Assembly: GCF_010894405.1 (NCBI RefSeq)
Contig: NZ_JAAIYA010000006.1
Location: 248,001 to 312,000 of the forward strand
Length of the DNA stretch: 64,000 nt
Origin: Pyxidicoccus caerfyrddinensis
GTDB taxonomy: Bacteria; Myxococcota; Myxococcia; Myxococcales; Myxococcaceae
Reading direction: 5' to 3'
A program made the translations under genes and the position numbers. This document shows positions 54,921-63,599 of this stretch, in pieces; the stretch's first letter is position 1; every line of letters starts with the position of its first letter. The notes beneath the pieces are model-generated. The model saw nothing but the letters and a program-made list of their open reading frames with translations. It was not told the DNA's origin and ran no database searches.

Positions 54921-56012
54921 ATGTCGCACCTTCAGGACACTCCTCCGCCCATGGCGAAGCGCCTCGCGCTCGTCCTCCTCCTGTGCGCGCCGTGGCTCGG
55001 CGGCTGCCTCTTCGCCGGGTCTCGCCACGAGGGCCCGGCGACGGACCACTTCGACGGCGAGCAGTTCCACAACCTGGAGCCCGTCCGCCGGCTCGGCCCG
55101 GGAGACGTCCTGGAGGCGCTGCGTACGGAGCCTCGGGGCGAGTGGCGCGACTACGAGGACCTGGCTCCCGGCAGGCCGCCGCCGGAGCGCGTGGGGCCGG
55201 GGCAATTGCGCGTCACGTTCATCAACCACGCCACGGTGCTGCTCCAGGCGGACGGGCTGAATGTGCTGACGGACCCCATCTACTCGGACCGGCCGAGCCC
55301 GGTGTCCTGGCTGGGCCCGCACCGGGTGCGCCCGCCGGGAATCCGCTTCGAGGACCTGCCGCCCATCGACGTGGTGCTGGTGAGCCACAACCACTACGAC
55401 CACATGGACCTGCCAACGCTGCGGCGCCTGGAAGCGGCGCACCACCCGCGCTTCATCGTGGGCCTGGGCAACAAGGCGCTGCTGGACGGCGAGGGCTTCC
55501 AGCGCGTGGAGCAATTGGACTGGTGGCAGTCCACGCCAGTCGCGCCGGGGCACACGGTGACGGCGGTGCCGGCGCAGCACCGCTCCAACCGCGGGCTGAC
55601 GGACACGTCCGCGACGCTGTGGGCGGGCTTCGTGCTCTCCACCTCGGGCGGGCCGGTGCTCTTCGCGGGAGACACGGGCTACGGCCCGCAGTTCGCGATG
55701 ATGGCCGAGCGCTTCGGGCCCATGCGGCTGTCGGTGCTGCCCATTGGCGCCTTCCGGCCCACCGCCTTCCGGCCGGTGCACATGGGCCCGAGGGAGGCGC
55801 TCCAGGCGCACCACGTGCTGCGCTCGGCCACGTCGGTGGCCATGCACTACGGCACCTTCGCGCTGGCGCTGGATGGCCAGGACGAGGCGAAGTACCTCCT
55901 GCTGCGACTGGTGGCGCGCGAGCCGGTGCGCCCGCGCTTCTGGGCCCTGGGCTTCGGCGAGGGCCGTGACGTGCCCCCGCTGGAGCCGGCTCCTGCCGCG
56001 CGCCGGGACTGA
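54921..56012 (+). CDS. Metallo-beta-lactamase-fold lipoprotein (NAPE-PLD/UlaG-like)
   Basis: A 363-residue lipoprotein. The N-terminus reads MSHLQDTPPPMAKRLALVLL up to lipobox LGGC, so the ATG at 54951 may be the real start. The metallo-hydrolase core has INHATVLLQADGLNVLTDP, VSHNHYDHMD (HxHxDH zinc motif), a later VPAQHRSNRG (His), and LFAGDTGYGPQ (Asp). Together with HMGPREALQAHH this matches the NAPE-phospholipase D branch. A phospholipid or other phosphodiester substrate is suggested. Confidence 0.86.
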   Translation: MSHLQDTPPPMAKRLALVLLLCAPWLGGCLFAGSRHEGPATDHFDGEQFHNLEPVRRLGPGDVLEALRTEPRGEWRDYEDLAPGRPPPERVGPGQLRVTFINHATVLLQADGLNVLTDPIYSDRPSPVSWLGPHRVRPPGIRFEDLPPIDVVLVSHNHYDHMDLPTLRRLEAAHHPRFIVGLGNKALLDGEGFQRVEQLDWWQSTPVAPGHTVTAVPAQHRSNRGLTDTSATLWAGFVLSTSGGPVLFAGDTGYGPQFAMMAERFGPMRLSVLPIGAFRPTAFRPVHMGPREALQAHHVLRSATSVAMHYGTFALALDGQDEAKYLLLRLVAREPVRPRFWALGFGEGRDVPPLEPAPAARRD

Positions 56013-56016
56013 CGGC

Positions 56017-57372
56017 TCAGCGGTTGAAGGGGAACTCCTGAATCCAGTTGAAGCCGCGGTTGACGAGCAGGTGCTTGGACTCGTCCACCTTCTTGAGGCG
56101 GACCTCGAGGGGGGCGCCCTGGAAGGTGCCCTGGAAGACGAAGTGCTCCGCGTCCGGCTGTGAGTACGCGAGCACCATCGTCTTCTGCGCGTCTCCGGCG
56201 CCCTCGGTGACGGTGACGGTCGACTTCGACGGGTCGTGCTCCATGCGGAGGCGCTGTGCGCGGTCATCCATCGTCCGGACGGTGAACCGGTTGTAGCGAC
56301 TGATGGCCAGGTAGCGCCACCGCAGCGGGTCCCCCAGCAGCGGCGGCAGCGTCTGGCCGTCGCGGGTGAAGGACTCGACCTCATAGAGGCCGTAGAGCGC
56401 GGGCCTGGGCGCGAAGTCGCTGGACCCCGCGAGGCGGCTCGTCCCCTCGTTCCAGAAGGACCAGCCCATGGTGGCGAGGAAGAGCACCTTCACGGCGAGG
56501 AAGCCCCGTGCCTCCCGCGGCGAGAGCTGGAAGGGCATGCCCAGCGCCCGTGGCTCCGTGGCGCGGTTGAGGAGGAGGACTCCGAGGAGCCGCTGGACGT
56601 CGGGCAGCAGCAGGAAGAGCGCCATCAGCACCAGGTGCGAGGAATAGATTTTGACCGGGACGTCATAGAAGAAGTTGAGCGCCACCACGTTGACCATGAC
56701 GGCGGTGACGACCAGCGCGCCCAGCGTGGTGGTGCGGCGCAAGAGCAGGAGGAGGCCGCCGAGCATCTCCGCGCCGCCGGTGAAGAGGTTGTAGCCCTTC
56801 GAGTACCCCATGAAGGTCCACAGCAGTCCCATGGGGGAGAGCTCACCCAGCGGCTCCACCAGCCGCTCGGGGAACGGAAACTGGAACTGCGACTTGAGGA
56901 CCTTGGCCATGCCGTAGGACAGCATGCTGCTGGCCAGCACGTAGCGGAGGAAGACGCGCAGCACGTCGTGGGCCTTCACGTACTGGGTGCGGCGCCGGTC
57001 GACGACGGACCAGACGGCGGCCACCAGCGCGCTGACGGCGAGGAACACGGGCAACTGCACGTAGTTGTACGTGGTGTCGCCGCTGCCGTTGGTGAACACG
57101 GTGATGTCCGTGCCCAGGCGCAGCACGTGCTTGCCCACCCAGGGCACGACGGCGTGCCAGACGAAGTTGAAGGCATCGCCGAGGAACGCCGTGTCCGGGA
57201 GGGAGTCCAGCGGGGAGGGGAGCGAGTAGAGCAGCAGGTACGCGAAGGCGAAGCGGAAGGCGATGCGCCGCGCCAGGCCCCAGGGCTTCGGCGCGGGGGC
57301 CGCCGGCTCGGGAGCGGAGGAGACGGGAGCGAGCGGCTCGGGGACGGGAGCAAGGGGAGAGGCGATGGTCAT
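56017..57372 (-). CDS. DoxX-like polytopic membrane protein with soluble C-terminal domain
   Basis: A 451-residue protein. After a Pro/Ala-rich N-terminal 30 residues come seven to eight hydrophobic segments (about residues 35-310) including YGMAKVLKSQFQFPFPERL and YNLFTGGAEMLGGLLLLLRRTTTLGALVV, a DoxX/SURF4-type arrangement. The last about 130 residues are soluble and beta-rich (RYNRFTVRTMDDRAQRLRMEHD). Function unknown; DoxX proteins are sometimes quinol-oxidase or thiol-redox components. Convergent with the hydrolase gene with a 4-bp gap. Confidence 0.75.
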   Translation of the reverse strand: MTIASPLAPVPEPLAPVSSAPEPAAPAPKPWGLARRIAFRFAFAYLLLYSLPSPLDSLPDTAFLGDAFNFVWHAVVPWVGKHVLRLGTDITVFTNGSGDTTYNYVQLPVFLAVSALVAAVWSVVDRRRTQYVKAHDVLRVFLRYVLASSMLSYGMAKVLKSQFQFPFPERLVEPLGELSPMGLLWTFMGYSKGYNLFTGGAEMLGGLLLLLRRTTTLGALVVTAVMVNVVALNFFYDVPVKIYSSHLVLMALFLLLPDVQRLLGVLLLNRATEPRALGMPFQLSPREARGFLAVKVLFLATMGWSFWNEGTSRLAGSSDFAPRPALYGLYEVESFTRDGQTLPPLLGDPLRWRYLAISRYNRFTVRTMDDRAQRLRMEHDPSKSTVTVTEGAGDAQKTMVLAYSQPDAEHFVFQGTFQGAPLEVRLKKVDESKHLLVNRGFNWIQEFPFNR

Positions 57373-57509
57373 GGCGGGCGGGCCGCAAGCCTACCCAAGG
57401 AGGGGAGGGCGCCCCAAATCACCCTCCATTCCGCAACCATGTCATCGGTACTCCGGGTGCTGCTGAAACCCGATGGCGTCTTGGCGAACCGGTGCCCCAG
57501 AGCGCTGCG

Positions 57510-58103
57510 TCACTCCTGCCGGGACGTGTCGATGACGGGCCACAGCTCGCCCAGCTTGAGCTCGAGGGCGTCGAAGGGCGCAGCGCGGATGACGTCGTCC
57601 TCGCCGTACACACCCAGCTCCAGCCAGTGGCCTTCCCTCAGCTCGCTGACGGAGAGTGTCCGGGCCTCCAGGTCGATGAACCACAGGTGACGGATGCCGA
57701 TGCGCGCGTAGAACGGTCGCTTGATGCGCTGGTCATAGGCGCGAGTCGAAGGTGAGAGGACTTCGCAGGCCCAGTCGGGAACCAGCGTCCACGAGCCGTC
57801 GGGAATCCCACGGGGAACGCGCTCCCTTCGCCAGCCCGCGAGGTCCGGCACGAACTCCGGGGCTTCCGCGAGCCGGATGCCGGGCTCGCCGTGGATGATC
57901 CACCCGCCCGGTCCTCCGCGTCCCCGCTGAAAGGGGCCTCGGAGCTCCGAGGACAGCCCGGTCAGGATGTCCGTATTCGCGGCCCGGGGCCGAGGATGCA
58001 CGTACAGCGTCCCGTCGATGATTTCCCCCACCACGCCCTCCGACAGGGCCTCGATGTCGGCGAGGGTTGCGGGACCGTCCTGCTTTCGCGCGCCATAGGC
58101 CAT
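57510..58103 (-). CDS. Uma2 family protein, tandem paralogue A
   Basis: A 197-residue Uma2/PD-(D/E)XK-fold protein. Key motifs are VVGEIIDGTLYVHPRP, FVPDLAGWRRERVP, CEVLSPSTRAYDQRIKRPFYARIGIRHLWFID. Its N-terminal 30 residues (MAYGARKQDGPATLADIEAL) are nearly identical to those of the next gene upstream, so the two are a recent duplication. The 37-bp leader is also shared at 32 of 37 positions. Confidence 0.84.
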   Translation of the reverse strand: MAYGARKQDGPATLADIEALSEGVVGEIIDGTLYVHPRPRAANTDILTGLSSELRGPFQRGRGGPGGWIIHGEPGIRLAEAPEFVPDLAGWRRERVPRGIPDGSWTLVPDWACEVLSPSTRAYDQRIKRPFYARIGIRHLWFIDLEARTLSVSELREGHWLELGVYGEDDVIRAAPFDALELKLGELWPVIDTSRQE

Positions 58104-58204
58104 GCTCGAAGTGTGGGCATATCAACCACGTCTGACAAGCGGCGTCCCACCTGTCAGGTGAGACGGGCCTGTCGCCTGGCCAGCGCCCTCTGCCGGCGTC
58201 GTCC

Positions 58205-58792
58205 TCAGCGCCTGCCTCCGACGGACTGCCAGAGCCAGCCCAGCCGCAGCTCCACGTCCTCGAACGGCGCCACGCGGACGCGTGTGTCGTCTTCGCCGTA
58301 GACGCCCGTCTCCATCCAGAAGCCGTTCACCTGCGTGTTGACGGAGAGCGTCCGCTCCTCCAGGTCGACGAACCACAGGTGCTGCACGCCGATGCGCGCG
58401 TAGAAGGGGCGCTTGATGCGCCGGTCATACGCGCGCGTCGAGGGTGAGAGCACCTCGCAGACCCACTCGGGTGCGGTGGTCCACCGTCCCTCGGGAGGCT
58501 CGGGGACCCGCTCCCGCCTCCACCCGGCGAGGTCCGGGATGAACTCCGGCGAGCCCGCCACCTGCACGCCAGGCTCGACCCGGAGCCACCATCCGCCCGG
58601 CCCGTTGGCGCCCAATTGGAAGGGGCCATCCAGCTCTCCGAAGAGCCGCAGCCCGAAATAGATGTGCCCGTCCCCAGGCCGGGCATGCGTGTACAGCGTC
58701 CCATCGATGATTTCCCCCACCACGCCCTCCGGCAGGGCCTCGATGTCGGCGAGAGTCGCCGGACGCTCCTGTTTGCGCGCGCCGTAGGCCAT
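58205..58792 (-). CDS. Uma2 family protein, tandem paralogue B
   Basis: A 195-residue paralogue of the gene at 57510. It keeps VVGEIIDGTLYTHARP, FIPDLAGWRRERVP, CEVLSPSTRAYDRRIKRPFYARIGVQHLWFVD. The pair diverges mainly between residues 35 and 80 and at the C-terminus. No toxin, transposase or methylase partner lies nearby that would explain a role in restriction. Confidence 0.84.
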   Translation of the reverse strand: MAYGARKQERPATLADIEALPEGVVGEIIDGTLYTHARPGDGHIYFGLRLFGELDGPFQLGANGPGGWWLRVEPGVQVAGSPEFIPDLAGWRRERVPEPPEGRWTTAPEWVCEVLSPSTRAYDRRIKRPFYARIGVQHLWFVDLEERTLSVNTQVNGFWMETGVYGEDDTRVRVAPFEDVELRLGWLWQSVGGRR

Positions 58793-58848
58793 GCTCGAAG
58801 TGTGGGGATATCAGGGGCGTCTGACAAGCGCCCCACCCGGCAGGTAGT

Positions 58849-59586
58849 CTACAGCTTCATCCGCTTGAACACCGTCTCCGGAATCGTCCGGATGATGAGC
58901 ATGATGAGCGCCCAGATGCCGGGGACGTAGACCTCGTTCTTCCGCGCATCCGCGGCGCTCAAGAGCCCGCGCGCCACCTTGTCCGGCGAGGCGAACAGCT
59001 TGTTCTTCGGCAGGTGCGCCGTCATCGGTGTGTCCACGAAGCCGGGCTTCACGGTGACGACGGCCACGTTGGACTTCGCCAGCCGGTTGCGCAGGCCCTG
59101 GAGGAACACGTTGAGCGCGCCCTTGGACGCGCCGTACACGTAGTTGCTCTGTCGGCCGCGGTCTCCCGCCACCGACGAAATCACCACCAGCGTCCCGGCC
59201 TTCTGCGCCTCGAAGCGGTTGGCCAGCACCGTCAGCAGCGACACCGCGCTCAGGAAGTTGGTGCGCAGCACCGCCTCCGTCGCCGCCCAGGACTTCTGTG
59301 CCTCCGCCTGGTCTCCCAGCACGCCGTGCGCCAGCACCACCCCGTCCAGCCCGCCCAGCGCCGAGTACGCCGCGTCCACCAGCGGCTCGTGCGCGTCGAA
59401 GTCATTCAGGTCCACCGCGCGCGACTCCACCTTCGCCGCGCCGCGCGTGGCGGCGTCCTTCGCCACCGCCTCCAGGTTCGCCGCGTTGCGGCCGACGAGG
59501 TACAGCGAGGCACCGCGCGCGGCCAGCAGCCGCACCGTCGCCTGGGCAATGGCGCTGGTGGCGCCGAGGACGAGCACTTTCTTCAT
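58849..59586 (-). CDS. dprE2: DprE2-like short-chain dehydrogenase (polyprenylphosphoryl-2-ketoribose reductase)
   Basis: A 245-residue SDR. The Rossmann motif is LGATSAIAQATVRLLAARG and the catalytic set reads VISSVAGDRGRQSNYVYGASKGAL (Ser, Tyr and Lys of YxxxK). Immediately upstream and cotranscribed (25-bp gap) is the DprE1-like oxidase, the partner that forms the keto substrate in mycobacteria. The C-terminus has a hydrophobic helix (GIWALIMLIIRTIPETVF), as in DprE2, suiting a lipid substrate at the membrane. Start at 59586 chosen because it opens directly into the Rossmann strand. Confidence 0.8.
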   Translation of the reverse strand: MKKVLVLGATSAIAQATVRLLAARGASLYLVGRNAANLEAVAKDAATRGAAKVESRAVDLNDFDAHEPLVDAAYSALGGLDGVVLAHGVLGDQAEAQKSWAATEAVLRTNFLSAVSLLTVLANRFEAQKAGTLVVISSVAGDRGRQSNYVYGASKGALNVFLQGLRNRLAKSNVAVVTVKPGFVDTPMTAHLPKNKLFASPDKVARGLLSAADARKNEVYVPGIWALIMLIIRTIPETVFKRMKL

Positions 59587-59611
59587 GGGGTCGGCAATCT
59601 CGGAGAAGACG

Positions 59612-61003
59612 TCAGCGAATCGCAAGCAGGGACTGGGGCTGAGTGGCCGCCGGGCCGCGCTCGGACTCCAGGGAGAAGGGCAGGGTGACGGGGTTCACCC
59701 GCCGCCAGAACGACGAGGAGAAGGCCGGGTCCAGGTAGCCGGAGAACTCATCGCGCCGGGGGAAGTACGCCGCGAAGCTCTCGGGGCTCATGCGCGCGTC
59801 CTTCGCCGGGTACACCGCGCCGCCCGCCTCGCGCGTCAGCTTGTCCAACTCCTCCACCAGCCGCCACGTCTTCTCCCCGCGGTTGGCGAAGTCCATGGCC
59901 AGCGTCACGCCCTGGCGCGGGAAGGACATCCACCCCGGCGAGGGAATGTCGCCGAACGTCTTCAGCACGGAGAGGAAGCTGGGCAGCCCGCCGCGTGAGC
60001 TGCGCTCCAGGATTTCCTTCAGCGCGTCGCGCGCGGTGGCGTACGGCACCACGCACTGGAACTGGAGAAAGCCGCGCTTCCCGTAGATGCGGTTCCATCC
60101 GTAGATGGCGTCCAGCGGGTAGAAGAACGGGTCGTAGTGCGTCAGCTGCGCCTTCGGCTTGCCGTTCTGCCGGTGGTAGTAGAGCCAGTTGAACGCGGAC
60201 ACCGACAGCCGGTTGAGGCAGAAGGCCGGCATGTCCATGGGCACCGCCAGCCCCACGCCGTGGGACAGGTGGCTCTTCTTCAGGGGCAGCCCGTCGAACT
60301 GCGGCGGCGCGAAGTTGCCCCGGTACAGGAGCCCCCGCCCCACCTTCTTCCCCCGGGCCAGGCAGTCCACCCAGGCCATGGTGAACTCGTAGTCGGCCTC
60401 GGACGCGCGAGCCACCTCGATGAACCCATCCAGGTTCTCGAAGGGCACCGTCTCCTGGAGGATGTACGGGTTGCTGATGGGCTTGAGCTGCACCTCCGCC
60501 CACGTCACGAGCCCGGTGAGTCCCAGGCCGCCAATCGTCGCGCCGTACCAGTCCGGATTCTCGTCCGGCGCGCACACGCGGCGGCTGGCGTCCGAGCGCA
60601 GCAATTCGAAGCGCCGCACGTACCGGCCGAAGGTGCCGCCCCGGTGGTGGTTCTTCCCGTGCACGTCATTGGCGATGGCGCCGCCCACCGTCACGAACTT
60701 GGTGCCCGGCGTCACTGGCAGGAACCAGCCGCGCGGGGCCGCCAGCCGCAAGAGCGTGTCCAGCGTGACGCCCGCCTCGCAGCGCACCACGCCCGTGCTG
60801 GCGTCGAAGGAGATGAGCTTGTCCAGCCCGGCGGTGAGCAGCAGCGTGCCGCCCTCGTTGAGGCACGAGTCGCCGTAGCTGCGGCCCAGGCCGTGCGGCA
60901 GCAGCGTGCCGCCGGGCCGGGGCAGCGCGTCCGTGCGCCACACCAGCGGGTGCGTCCGCTGTTCCACCCGGGGATAGCGCCCCCACGACTCCAGAGTCTT
61001 CAT
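59612..61003 (-). CDS. dprE1: DprE1-like FAD-dependent polyprenylphosphoryl-ribose 2'-oxidase
   Basis: A 463-residue VAO-family flavoprotein expected to oxidise the 2'-hydroxyl of polyprenylphosphoryl-ribose. It carries HGLGRSYGDSCLNEGGTLL (FAD binding), GGAIANDVHGKNHHRGGTFG (His115, matching H132 of M. tuberculosis), GATIGGLGLTGLVTWAEVQL and AVYPAKDARMSPESFAAYFP (Lys401, matching K418). The position matching Cys387 is alanine, in GVTLAMDFA (Ala369). AGAGGA lies 8 bp before the ATG. Operon gene between the UbiA fusion and dprE2. Confidence 0.88.
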   Translation of the reverse strand: MKTLESWGRYPRVEQRTHPLVWRTDALPRPGGTLLPHGLGRSYGDSCLNEGGTLLLTAGLDKLISFDASTGVVRCEAGVTLDTLLRLAAPRGWFLPVTPGTKFVTVGGAIANDVHGKNHHRGGTFGRYVRRFELLRSDASRRVCAPDENPDWYGATIGGLGLTGLVTWAEVQLKPISNPYILQETVPFENLDGFIEVARASEADYEFTMAWVDCLARGKKVGRGLLYRGNFAPPQFDGLPLKKSHLSHGVGLAVPMDMPAFCLNRLSVSAFNWLYYHRQNGKPKAQLTHYDPFFYPLDAIYGWNRIYGKRGFLQFQCVVPYATARDALKEILERSSRGGLPSFLSVLKTFGDIPSPGWMSFPRQGVTLAMDFANRGEKTWRLVEELDKLTREAGGAVYPAKDARMSPESFAAYFPRRDEFSGYLDPAFSSSFWRRVNPVTLPFSLESERGPAATQPQSLLAIR

Positions 61004-61016
61004 CGCGGAAGTCCTC

Positions 61017-62477
61017 TCACCGGGCGACCCATAGCACCACGGCCGCGGCGAGCCCCACCACGTAGCTCACCCGGTCCCTCAGCGCGAAGACGAGCGGGTC
61101 CTCGTTCACCAGTCCGCGGTGCGCCAGCACCCATACCCGCCCCACCCAGTACAGCATGATGGGGCACAGCAGCCAGAGCCACTCATGGTGCGAGTACAGC
61201 GCCGTCACCTCCTTGGAGGTGATGTAGAGCGCCAGCACCAGCACGGACACCTGGCCGGCCGCCGCGCCCAGGCTGGCGAGCTGCTCGTAGTCCTGCGCCA
61301 GGTAGCCGCGCCCGTGCGCCGACGTCTCGTTGGCCTGCCGCAGCCGGCGCACCTCGCTCAGCCGCTTCACCAGCGCCAGCGAGAGGAAGAGGAACATGCT
61401 GAACATCATCAGCCAGCTCGACGTGGGCACGCCCACCGCCAGCGAGCCGCCGAAAATCCGCACCGTGTACAGGCCCGCGAGCACCAGCACGTCCAGCATC
61501 ACCACCTGCTTCAGCCGCAGCGAGTACGCCAGCGTCAGCACGTAGTACGTGGCGAGCAGCGCGGAGAAGGCGGGCGGCAGCAGCAGGCACACCGCCGCTC
61601 CGGCCAACAGCAGCGCGGGCGCCAGCACCACGCCGGTGCTCACCGGCAGCGCGCACGCGGCGAAGGGACGCTTGCACTTCGTCGGGTGCCGCCGGTCCGA
61701 CTCCAGGTCCAGCATGTCGTTGAGCACGTACACGCTGGAGGCGCACAGGCTGAAGGCGACGAAGCCGAGCACCGCCTTGAGCAGCAGGCCCGGCTCCATC
61801 ACCTTGTGGGCCGCCAGCACCGGCACGAAGACGAGCGCGTTCTTCGCCCACTGGTGCACGCGCAGCGCCTTCACCCAGACGCGCGGGCCCACGCGGGGGC
61901 GCTCGAAGACGCGGTGCACCTCGCGGCCCAGCCCGCGCGCCTGCTTCAGCACTCCGGCCGGGGCGTGCACCACCACCACCCGGTGCGACTCGCGCCACAG
62001 GGGCAGGTCCACCCCGTCATTGCCCGCGTAGTCGAAGGTGCCCAGCGTCTCCTTCAGCCGCGCCAGCTTGCGCGCACCGGACAGGTTCACCGTCCCGTCG
62101 CTCGCGTACACGTCGGAGAAGAGGCCCAGGTGCGCGGCCACGCCGTCGGCGATGCGCCGGTCCGCCGCGGTGGCCAGCACCAGCCGGCGGCCGCGCGCCT
62201 GCTCCTCGCGCAGGAAGGCCAGCAGCTCCTCGTTGTACGGCAGGCGCGACGCGTCCAGCGCCGCCCGCCGTGCCACCTCCGCCTTGAAGAAGGCCTTGCC
62301 CTTGAGCACCCACAGCGGCAGCAGCAGCAGCACCCAGGGCGCCAGCTTGAAGAGGGCGAGCAGGTTCTCGTGCAGCGTGTCCGTGCGCACCAGCGTCCCG
62401 TCGAGGTCGACGGCGAGCGGCACGTCCGGAGGGTCGGCGGGGAGCGGTTTTTCGGGAAGCATCGGAAGAAGGGGCAC
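61017..62477 (-). CDS. HAD phosphatase fused to UbiA-type prenyl phosphoribosyltransferase (DPPR-synthase-like)
   Basis: A 486-residue fusion. Residues 1-180 are a HAD hydrolase: Asp24 and Asp26 in AVDLDGTLVRTD, the Thr motif LATAADRR, a Lys in SGARKLARLKETLG, and YAGNDGVDLPLW. Residues about 200-486 are a UbiA membrane transferase with seven to nine helices, ALRVHQWAKNALVF, the first Asp motif NDMLDLESDRRHPTKCKRP (N253-D261) and the second YSLRLKQVVMLDVL. This UbiA subfamily makes polyprenylphosphoryl-5-phosphoribose; the HAD part could remove the 5-phosphate. The start GTG at 62477 is uncertain; an ATG lies at 62462. Confidence 0.87.
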   Translation of the reverse strand: MPLLPMLPEKPLPADPPDVPLAVDLDGTLVRTDTLHENLLALFKLAPWVLLLLPLWVLKGKAFFKAEVARRAALDASRLPYNEELLAFLREEQARGRRLVLATAADRRIADGVAAHLGLFSDVYASDGTVNLSGARKLARLKETLGTFDYAGNDGVDLPLWRESHRVVVVHAPAGVLKQARGLGREVHRVFERPRVGPRVWVKALRVHQWAKNALVFVPVLAAHKVMEPGLLLKAVLGFVAFSLCASSVYVLNDMLDLESDRRHPTKCKRPFAACALPVSTGVVLAPALLLAGAAVCLLLPPAFSALLATYYVLTLAYSLRLKQVVMLDVLVLAGLYTVRIFGGSLAVGVPTSSWLMMFSMFLFLSLALVKRLSEVRRLRQANETSAHGRGYLAQDYEQLASLGAAAGQVSVLVLALYITSKEVTALYSHHEWLWLLCPIMLYWVGRVWVLAHRGLVNEDPLVFALRDRVSYVVGLAAAVVLWVAR

Positions 62478-62546
62478 GCTAGCGCAGCGGGAGGACAGGC
62501 CTCCAGGAGGGCGGGGGGGATGGGTCCGGCCCCGCCGGAGGCCTGC

Positions 62547-63590
62547 TCACTCCGGCCGGGCCAGCAGCAGCGTCTGCAGGGGGAGGTGGCGGATGGGGCG
62601 ACTCTGGGCGATGCGGAAACCCGCGTCGTCGAGGAAGCCCTCCACCTCCGCGGGCGTATAGGCCGCCGCGCCGGACGTCAGGAAGTAGTGCAGGCCGATC
62701 AGCGGCGCGGAGCTGGCCGGGTCGTCGATGTCCTCGCGCAGGTACTCCAGGACGGCGAGCGTGCCCTTGGAGCCCAGCGCGCCGCGCACCCGGCGCAGCA
62801 GGGCCACGTTCTGCGCGGGCGACAGGTGGTGCATCACCTGGAAGAGCAGCACCGCGTCGTACGGGCCGCCCAGCTCCGCGGTGAGGATGTCCCCCTCGCG
62901 GTGGGTGACGAGGTGGCTCAGTCCCGCCGAGGTGATGATGTCCCGGCCCACGCGCGCGCTGCCCTCCAGGTCCAGCACCGTGGCCTTCAGCCCCCGGTGG
63001 CGCAGGCACAGCTCCGCCGCGTACCAGCCGTGCGCGCCGCCCAGATCCAACAGGCTCTTCGCCCCGCGGGGCAGGGGGATGGCCGCAGCGACTTCCGGGG
63101 CCGCCAGCCGCGCCAGCTGGTGCATGGCGTGGATGTAGTCCCGCCAGCGCGGGTCCGCCGGAGCGAACTGGTGGATGTCCACCGCCTCGCCGGAGCGCAC
63201 CACGCCCTCCAGCCCCGTCCACCAGTCCCACTGGGAGTAATTGAACTCCAGGAAGGCGCCCACGTACTTCGGCGAGTGCGGGTCCAACCAGCGCTTGGCC
63301 CGGGGGGCCAGCCGGTAGCGGCCGCCGCGCTGGCGCTCCACGGCCTCGCAGGCCACCAGTGCTTCCAGCAGGGTGCGCGTGCCCTCGGGCGACAGCTTCA
63401 GCCGCTCCGCCAGGGTCTCCGCCGACGCGGGCCCTTCCGCCAGCGCCGCGTACACCCCCAGCCGCACGCCGGCCATCAGCGTGCGGGACGCCATCATCCC
63501 GAAGAAGGCATGCGCCAGGGGCTGGGGGGCCAGGTTGAACCAGTCCGCCACGCGCTCCAGCAGGTTGTCCGCCTTGAGCCCCAGCCGCAT
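62547..63590 (-). CDS. SAM-dependent O-methyltransferase (acetylserotonin/hydroxyneurosporene type)
   Basis: A 347-residue enzyme. A winged-helix dimerisation domain (about residues 15-105: AGVRLGVYAALAEGPASAETLAERLKLSPEGTRTLLEALVAC) precedes the Rossmann SAM domain with motif I LLDLGGAHGWYAAEL. A VMHHLSPAQ motif takes the place of the catalytic base region (His of MHH). The family methylates hydroxyls of small aromatic or carotenoid molecules. It sits 69 bp upstream of the UbiA operon on the same strand, with no evident pathway link. Confidence 0.86.
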   Translation of the reverse strand: MRLGLKADNLLERVADWFNLAPQPLAHAFFGMMASRTLMAGVRLGVYAALAEGPASAETLAERLKLSPEGTRTLLEALVACEAVERQRGGRYRLAPRAKRWLDPHSPKYVGAFLEFNYSQWDWWTGLEGVVRSGEAVDIHQFAPADPRWRDYIHAMHQLARLAAPEVAAAIPLPRGAKSLLDLGGAHGWYAAELCLRHRGLKATVLDLEGSARVGRDIITSAGLSHLVTHREGDILTAELGGPYDAVLLFQVMHHLSPAQNVALLRRVRGALGSKGTLAVLEYLREDIDDPASSAPLIGLHYFLTSGAAAYTPAEVEGFLDDAGFRIAQSRPIRHLPLQTLLLARPE

Positions 63591-63599
63591 GCGCGTCCT

